Positions 10,221 to 22,951 of a stretch of DNA of 64,000 bases are shown here, piece by piece; the stretch's first letter is position 1, and each line of letters begins with the position of its first letter. The notes under the pieces are model-generated. The model was not told where the DNA came from. It searched no databases and saw nothing but the letters and a program-made list of their open reading frames with translations. Source of the stretch: Henricia sp. BOLD:AAB3569 (Eukaryota > Echinodermata > Asteroidea > Spinulosida > Echinasteridae). The stretch is taken from positions 744,001-808,000 of the forward strand of contig JBBELK010000992.1 in NCBI GenBank assembly GCA_037783545.1, given 5' to 3'. The translations under genes were made by a program, and so were the position numbers.

Positions 10221-11032
10221 TACAGGGTGTTTTAGAAAAAAGGAAACCGAGATTAATTTGTTAATTTCGTGGAGATGGCTAAATATTTTGGAAATTGGCA
10301 ACCACCATCTATTAGCTAATGATGTCCTCTTTCTTATGACACCACGAAATCCAATTTACGGTCACACATGACTGAGCACGGAGCAGTGTAATCAACCATG
10401 TCAGAACTGGTCTTGCACCAAAAAGATGTTTTCATAATGAACCATGCTGCCCAGTGCAGGGCTTTTGTTGGGCCTCCAAATTATGCAATCCTCAGCCTGT
10501 TATTTCATTGCACACTCCTTAAAAGTTGGAAAGGTTCATTTTCTTAGATGGTATTTTCGGATGTTTTTCCAAATTGTCGACTTGGCGGGAATGGCACGGT
10601 CAGGAAAACGCTGACCAAAGGCATCTGCTACTTGCTGGAGGCTTCCAGTCCTCAACAGCTGTTACCACAAACACACGCTGCTCAGCTGCATTTTGCTGGT
10701 CTGAGAAAATGAACAACCTTTCCAACTTTTAAGGAGTGTGCAATAAAATAACAGGCTGAGGATTGCATAATTTGGAGGCACAACAAAAGCCCTGCACTGG
10801 GCAGACATGGTTCATTATGAAAACATCTTTTTGGTGCAAGACCAGTTCTGACATGGTTGATTACACTGCTCCGTGCTCAGTCATGTGTGACCGTAAATTG
10901 GATTTCGTGGTATCATAAGAAAGAGGACATCATTAGCTAATAGATGGTGGTTGCCAATTTTCAAAATATTTAGCCATCTCCACGAAATTAACAAATTAAT
11001 CTCGGTTTCCTTTTTTTAAAAACACCCTGTAT
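10221..11032. mobile_element. Foldback element with arms of about 325 bp
   Basis: The left arm (10221-10545) and right arm (10706-11032) are nearly perfect reverse complements, separated by about 160 bp. The ends are TACAGGGTGTTTTAG and AAACACCCTGTA. TA-like sequence is present at both ends, which fits a TA target. The spacer carries a protein-coding remnant on the minus strand. A diverged single arm of the same family lies at 51146-51277. Near-identity of the arms points to a recent origin or to gene conversion. Confidence 0.85.
10545..10658 (-). pseudogene. Transposon helix-turn-helix domain remnant (DUF4817-like)
   Basis: The minus strand of the foldback spacer encodes TGSLQQVADAFGQRFPDRAI followed by PAKSTIWKNIRKY. 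The pattern GS...VA..F..RFPDR..P..STI is that of the DUF4817-type helix-turn-helix domain found at the N-terminus of transposon proteins. The frame is interrupted by a stop just upstream and ends soon after RKYHLRK. The family name is from recall and was not checked by search. Confidence 0.6.
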
Positions 11033-11239
11033 AGTGTTGTTCCTGTTTTCAGAAGTTTTCTAATCATGTAATCTGTCTTTAATGAAGCGTGTGTTCACAT
11101 CTCACTTGACAAACATTAATATTAAACAGAAAGCGGTACCATTCAAATCAAGCAAATCAAAATAAGCTGTGTGATGCCCAGGTGATCTGTGCATCAAGCT
11201 TCATGCTTTGCAAGGTTTTCATTCATGGACAGTGCTTCA

Positions 11240-11660
11240 AAAACAATACTTGCCAGATGCTTTTTGCTCAACTGCATGCGTGACCAGTCCTGCCAAACTA
11301 CTTTGAATATAGGGAGCGTACTTATTACAATTCTGCTTCGCTGGTCATTATTAACCCTTAATATAACACGCTGTCGGTGACTAGACTCCCCAAGAAATGC
11401 AATCGTGCAGTGAAATTGTAGCATGTTACTAAAAGGAGCGTGGCCAGATTTTACTTGATCTACCGGTAGATCTAACTTAACAATCATATAAAATACATCG
11501 CAAAAATAATATTCATAACAAGAAAAGAAAAAAATATACAAGATAATTGAACATTTGAGAGTAAGTTAACGTCTTGATAGCAAGTAGTGACACAAATCAA
11601 AATCGCGCTGTTTCGTTTACATGTACATGTACGTGTACGTGTACGTGTACATGTACGTGT
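11240..11660. repeat. Repeat block, copy 2
   Basis: This is a close copy of about 7615-8010, sharing AGATGCTTTTTGCTCAACTG at the start and CAAAATCGCGCTGTTTCG near the end. It lacks the 120-bp direct repeats that bracket the first copy. Differences include loss of a few bases near 11450. The right edge runs into an ACATGT/ACGTGT-rich stretch at 11615-11672. Confidence 0.65.
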
Positions 11661-11672
11661 ACATACATGTAG
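11615..11672. repeat. TACATG/TACGTG microsatellite
   Basis: Alternating ACATGT and ACGTGT words form an imperfect hexanucleotide array of palindromic units. Shorter stretches of the same kind are scattered over the whole window (for example 8908-8930, 41890-41915 and 42350-42365). Confidence 0.7.
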
Positions 11673-13715
11673 TAGCAGAATTCGAAATCGGACTGACATG
11701 ACTAAAGTTGGCTTTTCCGACTATATTTTATTAGTGCTAGCTGTAACATAATTTCTAATCACATTGGAACCTCCCGGTAATATATCCGAATACACAAGAT
11801 CAGTATTTCGACTAGAAAAAGACTTTTAATGACCATATTTTTGAGTGAAACGATCGACTCGTGCTTTGAACGATCCGTGGATCGGAAGACACTGGCTGGT
11901 GCCCCTGTTACACCGCGCTATGACTAGACTGGTTTCCGCTCCACAAATTCTACATACTACGAATGATTCTTATATTCAATCGTTGTATGTGGAATAGGTC
12001 GAACGGAATCCAGTCTAAATCGCCAGTCTAATTAAGGGAACAGCGCCACCAACAACACAAAAAGCCAGGGTATATATCGGGCCTGCTTTGCGGCAAACAT
12101 TTTCAAAACCGTGATTCTAATCATCGTCGAATGAAGAGGCGTGCGTTCACATCTGGAAAACTCTTCGTCGAATCATGATCATCGAACGAAGCGATTTCTC
12201 TAAGAACGTGGTCATAGTTGAGCTGCATCTACAGTTGTTGCTTGAATACATACCTGCCAACTAGTCTGATTTTATCGTATTTGTTCCGATTTTTAAGTGT
12301 TAAAAGTGTTGAAAATCGGAACGGTCGGCTTGACCTGACTCCCCGCGCGTGCCACATGTGTTGTACATGAAAATGGGTGCAGTACTAGGTTTTTTTGTGA
12401 AAATGTGAGAGATACGGTAAGTTGTTTAGAAATATTTTGATTTCCAGATTGTGTCATAAATGTACTTTCCAGATCATTTCATTAATTTTTCAGAATACTG
12501 TGAAGCCATGCATACAAATTACACACTAAAGTGATGCACAGTTCATAATTTATACTTTTGTACAAAACCAGCCAATTTGGACTGCAATTTTGAGTACATT
12601 TTTTTTCTCCGAAATTCATTTTAAAACTGCGCAAATGAGTTTGGAAAATGCTTGATTTTTATTATGTATATATGCTAATTTTTGAGACATTTTCAGAAAG
12701 AGTCCAGTTTTGGTCAATTTTGTCAGGATTGGACCTCTCCCCAATGAAGACCCCATCAGACCCGTGGGATTTTGTCCTTTCTTTAAAATCATCATTTTGA
12801 AATCAATACTAAGTGATATTGGGAAAGGGCTAGTTTTATTTTCCTTTTCCCTAGTTAGAATTTCCCAAGTGACAACATTTCTGTCTAAGGTGCTTTTCCA
12901 ATAATTTTGTTTTATGAATAGCACAAATAAGCACTGCCCAAGTGTCCAGTTTAATTTGACATGCAATGTGTAACATGAACCTGCAGATAAGTCTGTAGAG
13001 CTAAGCACTTTGACAGAAGTGGTTTGTGGAGAGCACTTAAATTGGACAGTCCCACTCGTAGGGGGATAAACTTGGTATTCAGTGAATAATGCTGCTTTGC
13101 GAATTTTGCTCAGGTGTCTACATTGAACTGTTCAAGAAGGTTTTAAAATCGGAGATTTACAATTGTTATGCAAATTATGCTGAGCCAAAAACGTGTGGTC
13201 TTGTGCAAGGCAACTATAACATACAGTACAGTGAAAGTTCCTTCACAATAGTTTTTGGGAGTGAGGAAATTTTAAAAGTGTTAGATTATTCAAAGGGTAT
13301 GAATAATTTTGAGCACATCTGTACATGTAAATATAAAATGAGATAAAATCGTACACGTTATTTTCTCTGAAACTATCAAAATTGTGCCAGTGGCCGGGCC
13401 CTCTACTTTTGGTGAATGATTGCTATAATGTACTCTTCCATACTTTTATCCAAGGGCGGGACGGTAAGGGGTGGGGCACGGCAGGACAGGTCGAGCGATT
13501 AGCGGTCCCCTCTAAACTCGTGAAGATATAGATGTTTGTCTTTAAGCACCACTGTATTTTGGTGATAATTTGGACCTTTTCATACATGTACCTGCCAACT
13601 TGTGCGATTTTTAAGTGTTACATGTAAGTGTTGAAAATCGGAACAGTTTTTCACCCACCATCCCCCAAAAATTCAGTTACATGAACCACTTTCTTGTTTG
13701 TTACATATATATTAG

Positions 13716-13832
13716 GTGTTGGATAGACCGGGGAATTACGTTGAGCCTACGATCATTTCTGGCCTATCCCATGATGCTCCGGTTGTCCAGACTGAAGCAT
13801 TTGCCCCTGTGCTGTATGTGCTGAAGACCAAA
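13716..13832 (+). CDS. ALDH7A1: ALDH7A1 exon (NAD-binding ETFAP motif)
   Basis: Thirty-nine codons read [20 protein letters not shown], then [28 protein letters not shown] is the aldehyde dehydrogenase motif whose glutamate contacts the nicotinamide ribose of NAD. The match to vertebrate antiquitin is close throughout. The acceptor is ATATATTAG and the donor is GTGAGT at 13833; both ends are in phase 0. This exon alone is enough to identify the family as ALDH7 rather than another ALDH. Confidence 0.97.
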
Positions 13833-13910
13833 GTGAGTATACATACTTGTAGAAAATTAAAGGGCAATTATATCATTTGCAGTGGACCAAAATCTTACAT
13901 TATATTTATA

Positions 13911-14064
13911 TACCACATCCAACCGCCAATTACAGGAATGGGAGCAAGTGTGGTTGAGTGCCTTGCTCAAGGGCACAGGTGCCACAACCCGTCACGGCCA
14001 GGAATCGAACCTACATTCTAGCACAGGAACTTAAGTTTGACGCACTAGACCGCTCGGCCATAAC
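13911..14064 (-). mobile_element. tRNA-derived SINE
   Basis: On the minus strand the sequence begins GTTATGGCCGAGCGGTCTAG (A box) and carries the B box GGTTCGATTCC (complement of 14001-14012). It then continues GTGCCCTTGAGCAAGGCACT and CTCCCATTCCTGTAATTGG. It is a close relative of the SINE at 60444-60641. The tRNA part looks leucine- or serine-like with a long variable region, but it does not form a clean tRNA and is not called as a tRNA gene. Confidence 0.8.
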
Positions 14065-14748
14065 TATGTACATATGTATTTCGCGAGTCGACAAGGAAAA
14101 CAAAAGTGTTCATACATGTAGCAATGGTATAACAAACATCACTTGAATTTATTTCTGTCCAAGATGGTACTTTCTGTCCAAGATAATACTTTCTGTAAGA
14201 AAGTAACAAGAGAATGTGTTTTAAAAAAAACGTGTGCGCTTACACATTTTTTGTACAATTCAAAAACACACAGATTTTAAAGGTTTTTAGAGCACTGCAG
14301 CATCTACATGTATGCAGCTGAAATTTCTGCAGGCTAGTTTACTAACCTTCTTCGTCAGATCTGTTGTGCCCTAATTCTAGGAAATTATATATTTGGCCTT
14401 TTAACTTTGTCGGCATGCGATTTGTTTTCAATATTTTTGAAACACATTGTAGTGTATGTATCTCTTTGTCTTCTGTCTGATTTTACTTGCCATATTATTT
14501 TTGCTCTGATTTTTTTTAAGGGCTATTTTTGGCTTGAAATAGACCCATACATGTACATGATTCTGAAGGTCTTTCTGAAATAGACTGAAAGAGACTATTT
14601 ATTCAGGTTATGAAACAAAGTTAAACATAACTATGAAAAATCGACGTAACATTTTGACTCAAAGTCCAAGGAACCGAAGCAAGTTTTACCATGGACAGTG
14701 CACGGGCGAATGTGACATTTAACCCCGTGGCACACACACTGCAACCGG

Positions 14749-15043
14749 TACAGTGTCGTTGTTTTTGCAGCCAGACCGCCAGGTGTCTGTACACCTACAT
14801 GTACTCTAGCTCCACGTATGCGGAACTGTCACAACAACCGATTGCTAGTTGTACGGTACGTTCGTGAAGACAAACCATAAATGTCAGCTCCTTCAAAGAA
14901 AACGTACAGTGTCGTGGTTCTTGCAGCCAGACCGCCAGGTGTCTGTACACCTACTTTAGCTCCACGTATGCGGAACTATCGCAACAGCCGGTTGCTAGTT
15001 GTACACATGTACGGTACGTTCGTGAAGACAAACCATAAATGTT
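14749..15043. repeat. Two-copy tandem duplication, 156-bp period
   Basis: TACAGTGTCG begins copies at 14749 and 14905. Both contain CAGCCAGACCGCCAGGTGTC, GCTCCACGTATGCGGAACT and end ACAAACCATAAATGT. The copies differ at scattered positions and by short ACATGT insertions. No function is evident. Confidence 0.75.
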
Positions 15044-16172
15044 CAGGGCTGTCCAGTGAAATCATCAGCAGAAAATGAGAGATAGAGGCCTACATGTATA
15101 TATTCAAAGCAAAAGCTGGCAAGTGAAGAGTGAATCGTTTGCGACAAAGTAGTGAGCCTCGCGCGATAGTGAACGGCTGGTAAAGCGTATAACCCGACTA
15201 TTAATTGACCGTTCTAGTTAATTTAAAGTTTTTAAAGTTAATTACGAGCATTTTGATGATACTTTTTCACAAGGACCATCAAGAAATTATTGTCGATGAT
15301 GCTACATGTACATCACTAAAAGTTAGCCGGTGTGTCCCTTTAAGATGTAATATACATTTAGGGAATGCACATATTTTGTTGGTCTTATCTTGAATCTTTT
15401 GTGTTCAGTTCAGGATAAACCATTTTGCCAGTTCTATGAGCTTTTTGTATTCAAAACAACTCTACATAAAACGTACATGTCATGTAGTTGGATCGAGCCA
15501 TTTCACAAACTGTGTTGGAAGTGATGATAACATGCAACAGCAAAACATACATAGTACAGTTCATGCACTGGATGGCCCCCATAAAATGCTCAATCATGGT
15601 GTTGATTGCGCAGTCAGGTAAAAACATGGGGAAATGGCTAGTTCAGTGATTTATGCTACTAATAGAATGTGGCATTCAGTTCAGCTCTCTCTGGAGCAGT
15701 CAGATTATTTGACTGGGAAATCATTAAGTGACTGATTTGTTTAGACATTGTGATGTTACCAACATTTACATGTACAATGTAGAGTAAAATTCAGCCTCTA
15801 AACATGCTGAACATTATTATAAACCAAAAATACATATGTACATGTAAAGGATTTTCCAACTTCCACTCAGAGCATTATGGGTCAGATCATTACAATGATC
15901 AGGTTGGGGCAAAAATACAGTGATGTCCATGTAAATTGTACCAGTACCGGTAGCATGGGTATTATATAAGCTACAGGCATTAAACATGTTAAATTATATA
16001 CACACAATTTATTCAGATTCCAAAAAAATTCATTATGAGATTGTTGGCTTTTTCGCTAGGACGTTTTTCTTCTGATTATTTTGCCATATTCATAACGCAT
16101 GGGCGTTGTCGGCACTTTTTCAGGTTGTTCGCAAACTTCGATCCTAACCAAACTTGTTCACTTCAAAGACAT

Positions 16173-16799
16173 GGGTGATTCCATAAATTCGGGCCCCGGT
16201 GGCATCCTTTTGGGTAGATTGTACTTTCATGTTGAATTGTCATGTTACTTTAATCCACAAAACCTTCAAAATTGGTATCATGAATATTCGTTGTCCTAAT
16301 TATGACTAAAAATAGGCTAAAATTATCACTTTTTAGGCAAAAATGTGCGACATTTTATACACCATTTTAAATTTTCCTTCTTTTTAGTGGGTTAGCATGG
16401 TTATTTGTAAACTGAAAAGATTGATAACACATTGCTTTTGACAATAAAACCCACATTTGATGGACAATTTGATATTTTCATAATACAAAAGATTTGTCAA
16501 AAAATGTGTTTCATGTGTAAGATTTGGTGTCCCATCTTAAGCGTAAAACATGTGTACATGTCTGTACGTACATGTAACTACCTGTAGGTGTTCTGGCCAC
16601 ACCAACTGCCACAACGTATCAATTTCCATGCATAATGTAAGCCTGTACTTAGTTTTAAATTACTTAAATGTTTGGACATGGAAATTTAGGCAAACAATAA
16701 AAATATGGTCATTCTGATTTTCGTCGAACCACTTTGGTGTCCCTCTAATATTTACATCGTGCATGTCACAAGTTAGTACCCTAATTTATGGAATCACCC
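16173..16799. mobile_element. GGGT/ACCC element with ACAT duplication
   Basis: The 627-bp element starts GGGTGATTCCATAAATTCGG and ends AATTTATGGAATCACCC. ACAT stands on both sides (16169-16172 and 16800-16803). A longer relative lies at 42661-44262. Comparison of the two shows that the TTAA element in the longer copy is a later insertion: this copy reads CTTAAATGTTTGG uninterrupted near 16666. Confidence 0.8.
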
Positions 16800-17309
16800 A
16801 CATACAAGAGATGTGCACCCAAGAATTATGTCATCATGAAGTCATAAGGTGTCAAATTACTATCAATGCTAGAATAGGGCGACAAATCGTGTGTAAAAAA
16901 GGTATATTACTCTTGCCGAAATTTCGGTGGTCTCCGGCGAGAGTCTTCCCTAAATGTTGCCCCATTGCGGCATTCAGCGTTGTTTAAATTACAAGTACAT
17001 GTTCATGTACTTGAAATTTAAGGGTGTGCATTAGCAGATGGATATGTAAGAACAACACATCGTAACAACACATCGGCTGTCTTACGACAGGCTTCATTCG
17101 ACGAAGACATCGCTTCATTCGATGAAGCAAATTTGTAATGAGAATTAAATGCTTAATTCCTCCCACAGCTTCATTCGATCCTCGTTAGCAGTCGGTATGG
17201 TATCACTCTTCATTAGATTTTCGTTAAGTGATATGTGAACGAGCATGCTTCATTAACTAACGATGATTAACTAATCTTAGTCTTAGTGAGAACGGGGTCT
17301 ATGTCTTAG

Positions 17310-17391
17310 GTGGGACAGCCCAGGGGGTGGGGGAGGGGAGAGGTGGGGGAATGGGGGGTTGGAGGGCGGGGTTGGGTGGGTTGAGTAGGGT
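17310..17391. repeat. G-rich tract
   Basis: Many runs of three to six G on the + strand (GGGGGTGGGGGAGGGG and similar) lie immediately before the TIR element at 17392. Such tracts can form G-quadruplexes; no other role is suggested by context. Confidence 0.6.
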
Positions 17392-18198
17392 AACAATTCG
17401 TCGCGTTTTTTCTTATACTGACGAACATGGCCAAACTGCAGTTTTGAGTAATTCCAGTTTTTAGTTGGACTTATTTTGGTTCTTTTAATTCACCGTTTTT
17501 GAAAATAAAATTCCACTTTTTGGTTTAATAACCTTTTTGCTTAATGTCTAAACTTTAATTAATTACATATTTTCCGTTTATTTGATTAATATCTGAGCAG
17601 TTATAAAGCTGTGAACGTGTTCGTCGGTATGAGAAAAAACAAAATTTGATGCGCGTGCTGTTCGCCACCCGTAACGCTATGCACTTTCGGGTTCGTCACT
17701 ATGAGAAAAACTCAAAAAGTTGTTCACCACCTCCATATGTTTAGTGTGTGTTTGAATGGCGGTCTTCCAGATTAGCGGTTATATTACTTCATCGGGGCTG
17801 CGGACGAGACTTATCTTTATACTGATGAACACTTAGGTAATTAAGTACCATATCCACAAACTAACATTTTGTAAAATTCCATATATTTCTTTATTTATTT
17901 ATTTTTCTTACGTAAAAACAGCGTTCAGCTTCGCGCGATATTGGTTGGTACCCGGTACCAGCGCGCTGTGTTGTAATACGCAGAAGCAGTGAACGGTCAC
18001 CAATCAAGAATCCATGTTCGTCAGTATGGGAAAAGCTTTTTAAGCGAAATGGGGTTGTTCGTCATTTTCAGATGTTTCATAACTCAAAAACCAGACAATA
18101 TCTTGGTTTGAAATGTTCAAAAACCCCAAAAATTTCAAAAAACGAAATTTGATAAAAAGTGTCTGTTCGTCAGTATGGGAAAATTGCGACGAATTGCA
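17392..18198. mobile_element. TIR element (AATTCGTCGC ends)
   Basis: The left end AACAATTCGTCGCGTTTTTT runs into CTTATACTGACGAAC. The right end, read inverted, is GTGCAATTCGTCGCAATTTT followed by CCCATACTGACGAAC. The interior repeats the GTTCGTCAGTATGGGAAAA phrase in several orientations (about 17625, 17690, 18013 and 18165). The length is about 800 bp with no coding remnant recognised. Confidence 0.7.
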
Positions 18199-18599
18199 CT
18201 ACTCACATAACCAAGATCTCAATGTATCAGGGGATGCAATTGTGCATTAGTTGCATTTTTCGATTTTCTTGATCAAATTTACCATGAGTGGGCAGCCTAT
18301 ATTTACATGTCAGCGCCCAACAAATCCCCCATAAAGGCAGTTGCCCATAGACAATTAACTGCATGCTTGCAAAATGGATGCGTGCCTATGATGTCAAATT
18401 GGAAGCCAAGAGTAAAATTAGTGCAGTATAGCTTTGCCAGATTTTCAGGCGTGGGCAACTTTTTTGTGGATTTCTGAGAGCCCAGCAATTTGTTTGGTTG
18501 TCCCGGGATTCCAGGCAACCAATTTGTCGAGCACTGTTTATAATGCATCTAATTCCCGTCATTAGTCTAATTAACTATAGTATTGACAACATTTAACGA

Positions 18600-18920
18600 G
18601 AAAACAATTTTGAAAAATTTAACCACCACCTTGTTTTTCTTGAATCAAGGAAAATACAATGTAAAGGGGTTTTCTTGTGTGTCTCCCAAGAAAAAAATGT
18701 GCAAGAAAAGATTGTTTAATTGTTTTCTTATTTCAAGATGTTTTCTTAATTGAGAAATGTTTTCTAGAAAATTAGAAAAGGTTTTTAAAACTTCTAAATT
18801 TTAGAAAATTATTCTTGACCCCAGAAAAAATATGTTGTTACTTAAATCAAGAAATTAAGAATAAAAACTTGTCTTGCTATTCTCCCAAGGAAAAAATAAT
18901 CTTGGAACAGTTTCTTAAAA
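18600..18920. repeat. AAGAAAA-rich repeat, inverted relative of 20835-21095
   Basis: The stretch contains CTCCCAAGAAAAAAATG, CTTAAATCAAGAAATTAAG and TTCTCCCAAGGAAAAAATAA. It matches 20835-21095 in inverted orientation (for example TCTTGATTTAAGTAAT there). It probably belongs to the family of the element at 20801-22951 but lacks the TACACTGCC end. Confidence 0.6.
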
Positions 18921-20800
18921 TAGGCAGTGGGTCGAGTAACCTTCCATTAGACTTTCATCATCATCTAGCCAGATTCGTACATTTCTCCGGTATATTCTTG
19001 TCTGGACTGTAGCCTCAGGCAGTGATCGAATAAAATACTCCGGCTTTTATCCGTATCTCCAGGAACCCCTTTAGCAACGCTATTTCCTTTTTTACCATCT
19101 TAGTCAGTTTGATGCAAGTGATCACACAAAATGCCTGTAGCTTCTTAGGTATAGCAACAGAAAGTTTATGAGAGATCCAAGGAGACTTGTGTATGTCAGG
19201 TAAATGTCTTCAGAGAAAAATGTCCATGTGCTGTATAAATTACGGAAAAAGATCAGTTTTAAGAAACTTCATTTCACAGATAAAGAATTGAAATACAAAA
19301 ATATTCTCTTTTTGAGAGGGATATTTCTGTTTAATAGATATCAATTTTTGTTTGCTGCGATAGCAAATATACATTGTAGATGGAATGTCAGTGGCCATTC
19401 AAATAGAGCAAAGAACCTGATAGCTTTTAATGTTGGCCATAAATTTATAACCAGGAAACTAAAAATAGTGAAAGTGACAACTATTTTGGTTTCACTTCCA
19501 GGACACAATAACTACATGTAGAAGTAGAAAGGAGAAATACATGTAATTACCTCCGAGAATGCAATTCTTGAATAATTCTGTCCTGCCTTTCTTCTCGCAA
19601 AACAAGAACAAACTAAAAGTTTCTCTGATGAAATTAAATAACCAAATACAGAAATGAAATTAGTTCAGAACCCCATTCTGGTTAAGATTAGACAAACACA
19701 GATATCCACAGGGGAATGTGTCTCAATGGCTGTAGTTTACCCAAGTGCCAGTGCAACTAATGACTTTAAGCACGTTTTTCCCCATGGAAGACGACAGTGT
19801 TGACTTGTATTGCGTGCATACCTTCAGCCTGTCAAAAATAGAAAAAGCTGAGCTCACTGGGTTGTTTGTCACAATTTTCAGATCTACATGTAAGCCAATT
19901 TGGCATTGATCAGTGGGATGCTTTTGGGGGGACTTGTAAGCTAAGTTCAGATATTGGTCCATTCTTTCTTTCTCCTGAATGGGACCGAGGAGTTCCTTTG
20001 GGAAATCAGGGGAATCAGGAATAATGGCATCTCGAATTACACACACTCTACATTTCCTGGATATTGTGGGGATTCTGTATAGGCTGCTTTTGTATCGATT
20101 TATTCACTTTGCCCAAGGATAAAAAAAAACCTTGAAATCAAGACCCCCATTTTGTTATGATCTATGCCATGTGTGATTTTTTTGTTGGGGAGGCCTGGAG
20201 AATAGCTATATAATAACAATTTGTTTTTCTTTTATAGACGAATAAACAGCTTTTAAATTTGATTGAAAAGGAAGGTATGATAAGATTGCACCCACATGTA
20301 TTTGTCCTGATTGTTCCAGCTGTCTGGCAGAATGAGAATTGATCCTTGTTCACTTGTGAAAATATACTTTTCTAAGAAAAGAAACTTGAGACGTGAAAAT
20401 AAGATACTGACATTTTGGACTATTATTTTGATCTTACTATACGCTTCTTCATATTTGGGTGATCTTGTCTCTGACGTGTATACAGTATTTTTTAAGAGAA
20501 TATAGTTTGCTACCTATACATGTATATTTTGCTACACAGTCTAATTTTGAATGTCGTGAACTTAATGATAATTAAATTCCAGGCAAGTCCAACCCATATG
20601 GGGAAAGATGGCTTTAAAACGGACAGTGGTGTTGGTAATGTATTAGTTAATATTCATAAATACCTTAAACAGGATCCCTATTGGCTGTACATTATGTGGG
20701 CATACAGTCTTAAATGGGCAGTAAAGGCCTAGCTAGTCTTAAACAGTTTTGAGTTTCAGTGCATATGGAACACGCGCACACACAGTGATGAAGCTTAGTG

Positions 20801-22951
20801 TACACTGCCAAAAATGAAATTCTCATTTTAAGAAAAAAAAACTTATTTCAAGATTTTTTTCCTTGGGAGTATAGCAAGAAAACCTTTTATTCCTAATTTC
20901 TTGATTTAAGTAATCTTTTTTTCTAGGTCAAGAATAATTTTCTAAAAATTAGAAAAACAGTTTTAAAACCTCTTTCTTATCTTCTTAGAAAAATATTCTC
21001 AATTAAGAAAACAACATCTTGAAACTAGAAAAAAAATTAAGAAACCTTTTCTCGCACATATTTTCTTGGGAGTATAGCTAGAAAATCCTTTTTTTTTTAA
21101 AGAAAAATCATCAGCACGCACGTCATATATGGAGTCCAACCTGGGGCCAATTTCATGGCGCTGCTAAGCACACAAATTTGCTTAGCACTACATTTATTTG
21201 CTTTATAAAATGAATTACAAGCAAAAATTATATGCCAACTTGTGTTCTTCGCAAGAGTAGGAGAATACAATGTACCTTTCAATACACATCAATTACGATT
21301 TTGGCTGGCAATCCATTTTTGCAAAATAAAGCAAACAAATCCTGTCCTAAGCAAATTTGTGCAAATTTGTGCTAAGCAACGCCATGAAATTGGCCCCTGG
21401 GCTAGGCCTAATTAAGCTTAAACAGAAAAGAAGGTTTTGATTAAAAAATACATAGAACCATTTTTTTTTCTGCAGGCCTAGTTAAATATTTACCAACACA
21501 AGTTTCTGTATGCATTTGTATATAGGGGAGTTTAGTGTGTTTAATTTGATGCACTAACCGAGGCTAAAATGGAACTTTCTGATTTACCTGGAAGATGACA
21601 CTCCCTCCATGTGTATTACAATTATCGTTTTTAATCTTATACTAAACTAATATTCATAGAATATTGAGATATGAAGCAAATACTTACAGAAATTAGGACT
21701 GTTTGAGGAAAAGAATGGTCACTCTCTCAACTTTTCAAGTGAACACATGGGTCAAAGGTCACACAGCCTCTTCCTACCATGCTTTCACTTACTACACATG
21801 TATAAAGATAGGAGCTTTTGATAAATTCTCAACTTATTGTTCCTAACTTAGGATAATTAATTATGCCTTAGTTAGGAATTTTCCCAAATAAATTGTTCCT
21901 AAATGACTTAGGAACAATTAATTAGGAATGTTCCTAAATAGTGAAAATTACCTTAAAATAAGAAAAGCTTTAAAAAATGAGAATTTTTTCTTGTAATGAG
22001 AAAATTGAGAAAAATATCTGATGGAAAATATTCAATATGAAATATATATAATTTTTTTCCAAAACCTAGATGTTTTTTCTTGTTTCAGGAATAGCGGTCT
22101 TGTATTTCTTAAACAATTTTTCTTGACAAACATTTCAGTTTCTGAAAACTTTTCTAAACCCTAGATTTTATTATTTTTTTAATAGAGGTTTAATTCTTAT
22201 ACCAAGAAAACTGTTTTCTTAAAACAAGATAATCTTTCTTGAAGTAATAATTATTAAACATTTCAAGATATATTTTCTTTTAAAAATGTAATGTGCAGTC
22301 AAGCGAACTTCAATATATAGAGTAGCGATAACATATTCTACTTAGAAGGAAAAGTTTTGGTCTTTTTTTGTTCTTTAGGTTTTCCTTATAGTTTCTGTTA
22401 AGTCCCCTGCAACTTGGACCTATAAATATTCGACTAGAGCTCTGCAAACATTCCAAAATACCGGTACATGTGCAAGCGGAGGGGGAAGGAAGCATGTATA
22501 CATGTATCTTACCTTCAGTCAAAGTTCACATGCTCGTGCTGTATTCAATATACACAATTTATGAACATGCTGAATGGAAAGGGAAAAATGTTGTTTTTAG
22601 AAAAGTATTCTGAGATTGGTCAAAAATATTCTTGTTTTGAGAAAATATTTTTAATTTCGGAAAAATTTTCAAATATTCTTGTTTTGAGAAAATATCTTTA
22701 ATGTAGGAAAAATTTTTCTTAATGACGAGAAAATATTTCTAACGGCAACATAGAATTCAAAGCAGTTTTCTTAAAATAAGATAAAGTTTCTCGTTTCAAG
22801 AAAATTACACAAAACAGCTAACACATTCTAGCATTTCGAGAAAATATTTGTAACGGCAAGATAGAATTCACAGCAGTTTTCTTAAAATAAGATATATTTT
22901 CTCGTTTCAAGAAAATGTTTCTCAAGTAAGAAAATCATTTTTGGCAGTGTA
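20801..22951. mobile_element. 2.15-kb TIR element rich in AAGAAAA words
   Basis: The ends are TACACTGCCAAAAATGA and its exact reverse complement at 22935-22951. The interior near both ends consists of imperfect repeats of TTTCTTGTTTCAAGAAAAT-like words. A smaller element (21143-21397) is inserted in it. The CACTGCCAAAA end recalls hAT-type non-autonomous elements of fishes and invertebrates, but I could not confirm an 8-bp duplication. The middle (21.4-22.3 kb) has no recognisable gene; it includes TTAGGAACAATTAATTAGGA-type repeats near 21.84-21.95 kb. Confidence 0.65.
21143..21397. mobile_element. GGGGCCAATTTCATGG TIR element, nested
   Basis: The 255-bp element is bounded by GGGGCCAATTTCATGG and CCATGAAATTGGCCCC, with GCTAAGCA words just inside each end. 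Two further copies lie at 29189-29443 and 31429-31650. It interrupts the AAGAAAA-rich element. No coding sequence is present. Confidence 0.75.

Larger units (their letters stand above)
9103..13715. other. ALDH7A1 intron, about 4.6 kb
   Basis: The intron starts GTGAGT and ends ATATATTAG. It contains a deleted Tc1-like element (9344-9942), a GA/GGGGAG-rich tract (about 10110-10155), a foldback element (10221-11032) and the second copy of a 0.4-kb repeat (11240-11660). A small inverted repeat near 11934-12017 has ends reading TAGACTGGTTTCCG / CGGAATCCAGTCTA. From 12020 to 13700 I recognise nothing beyond two similar short pieces at about 12250 and 13590 (ACCTGCCAACT ... GTTGAAAATCGGAAC). Confidence 0.8.
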
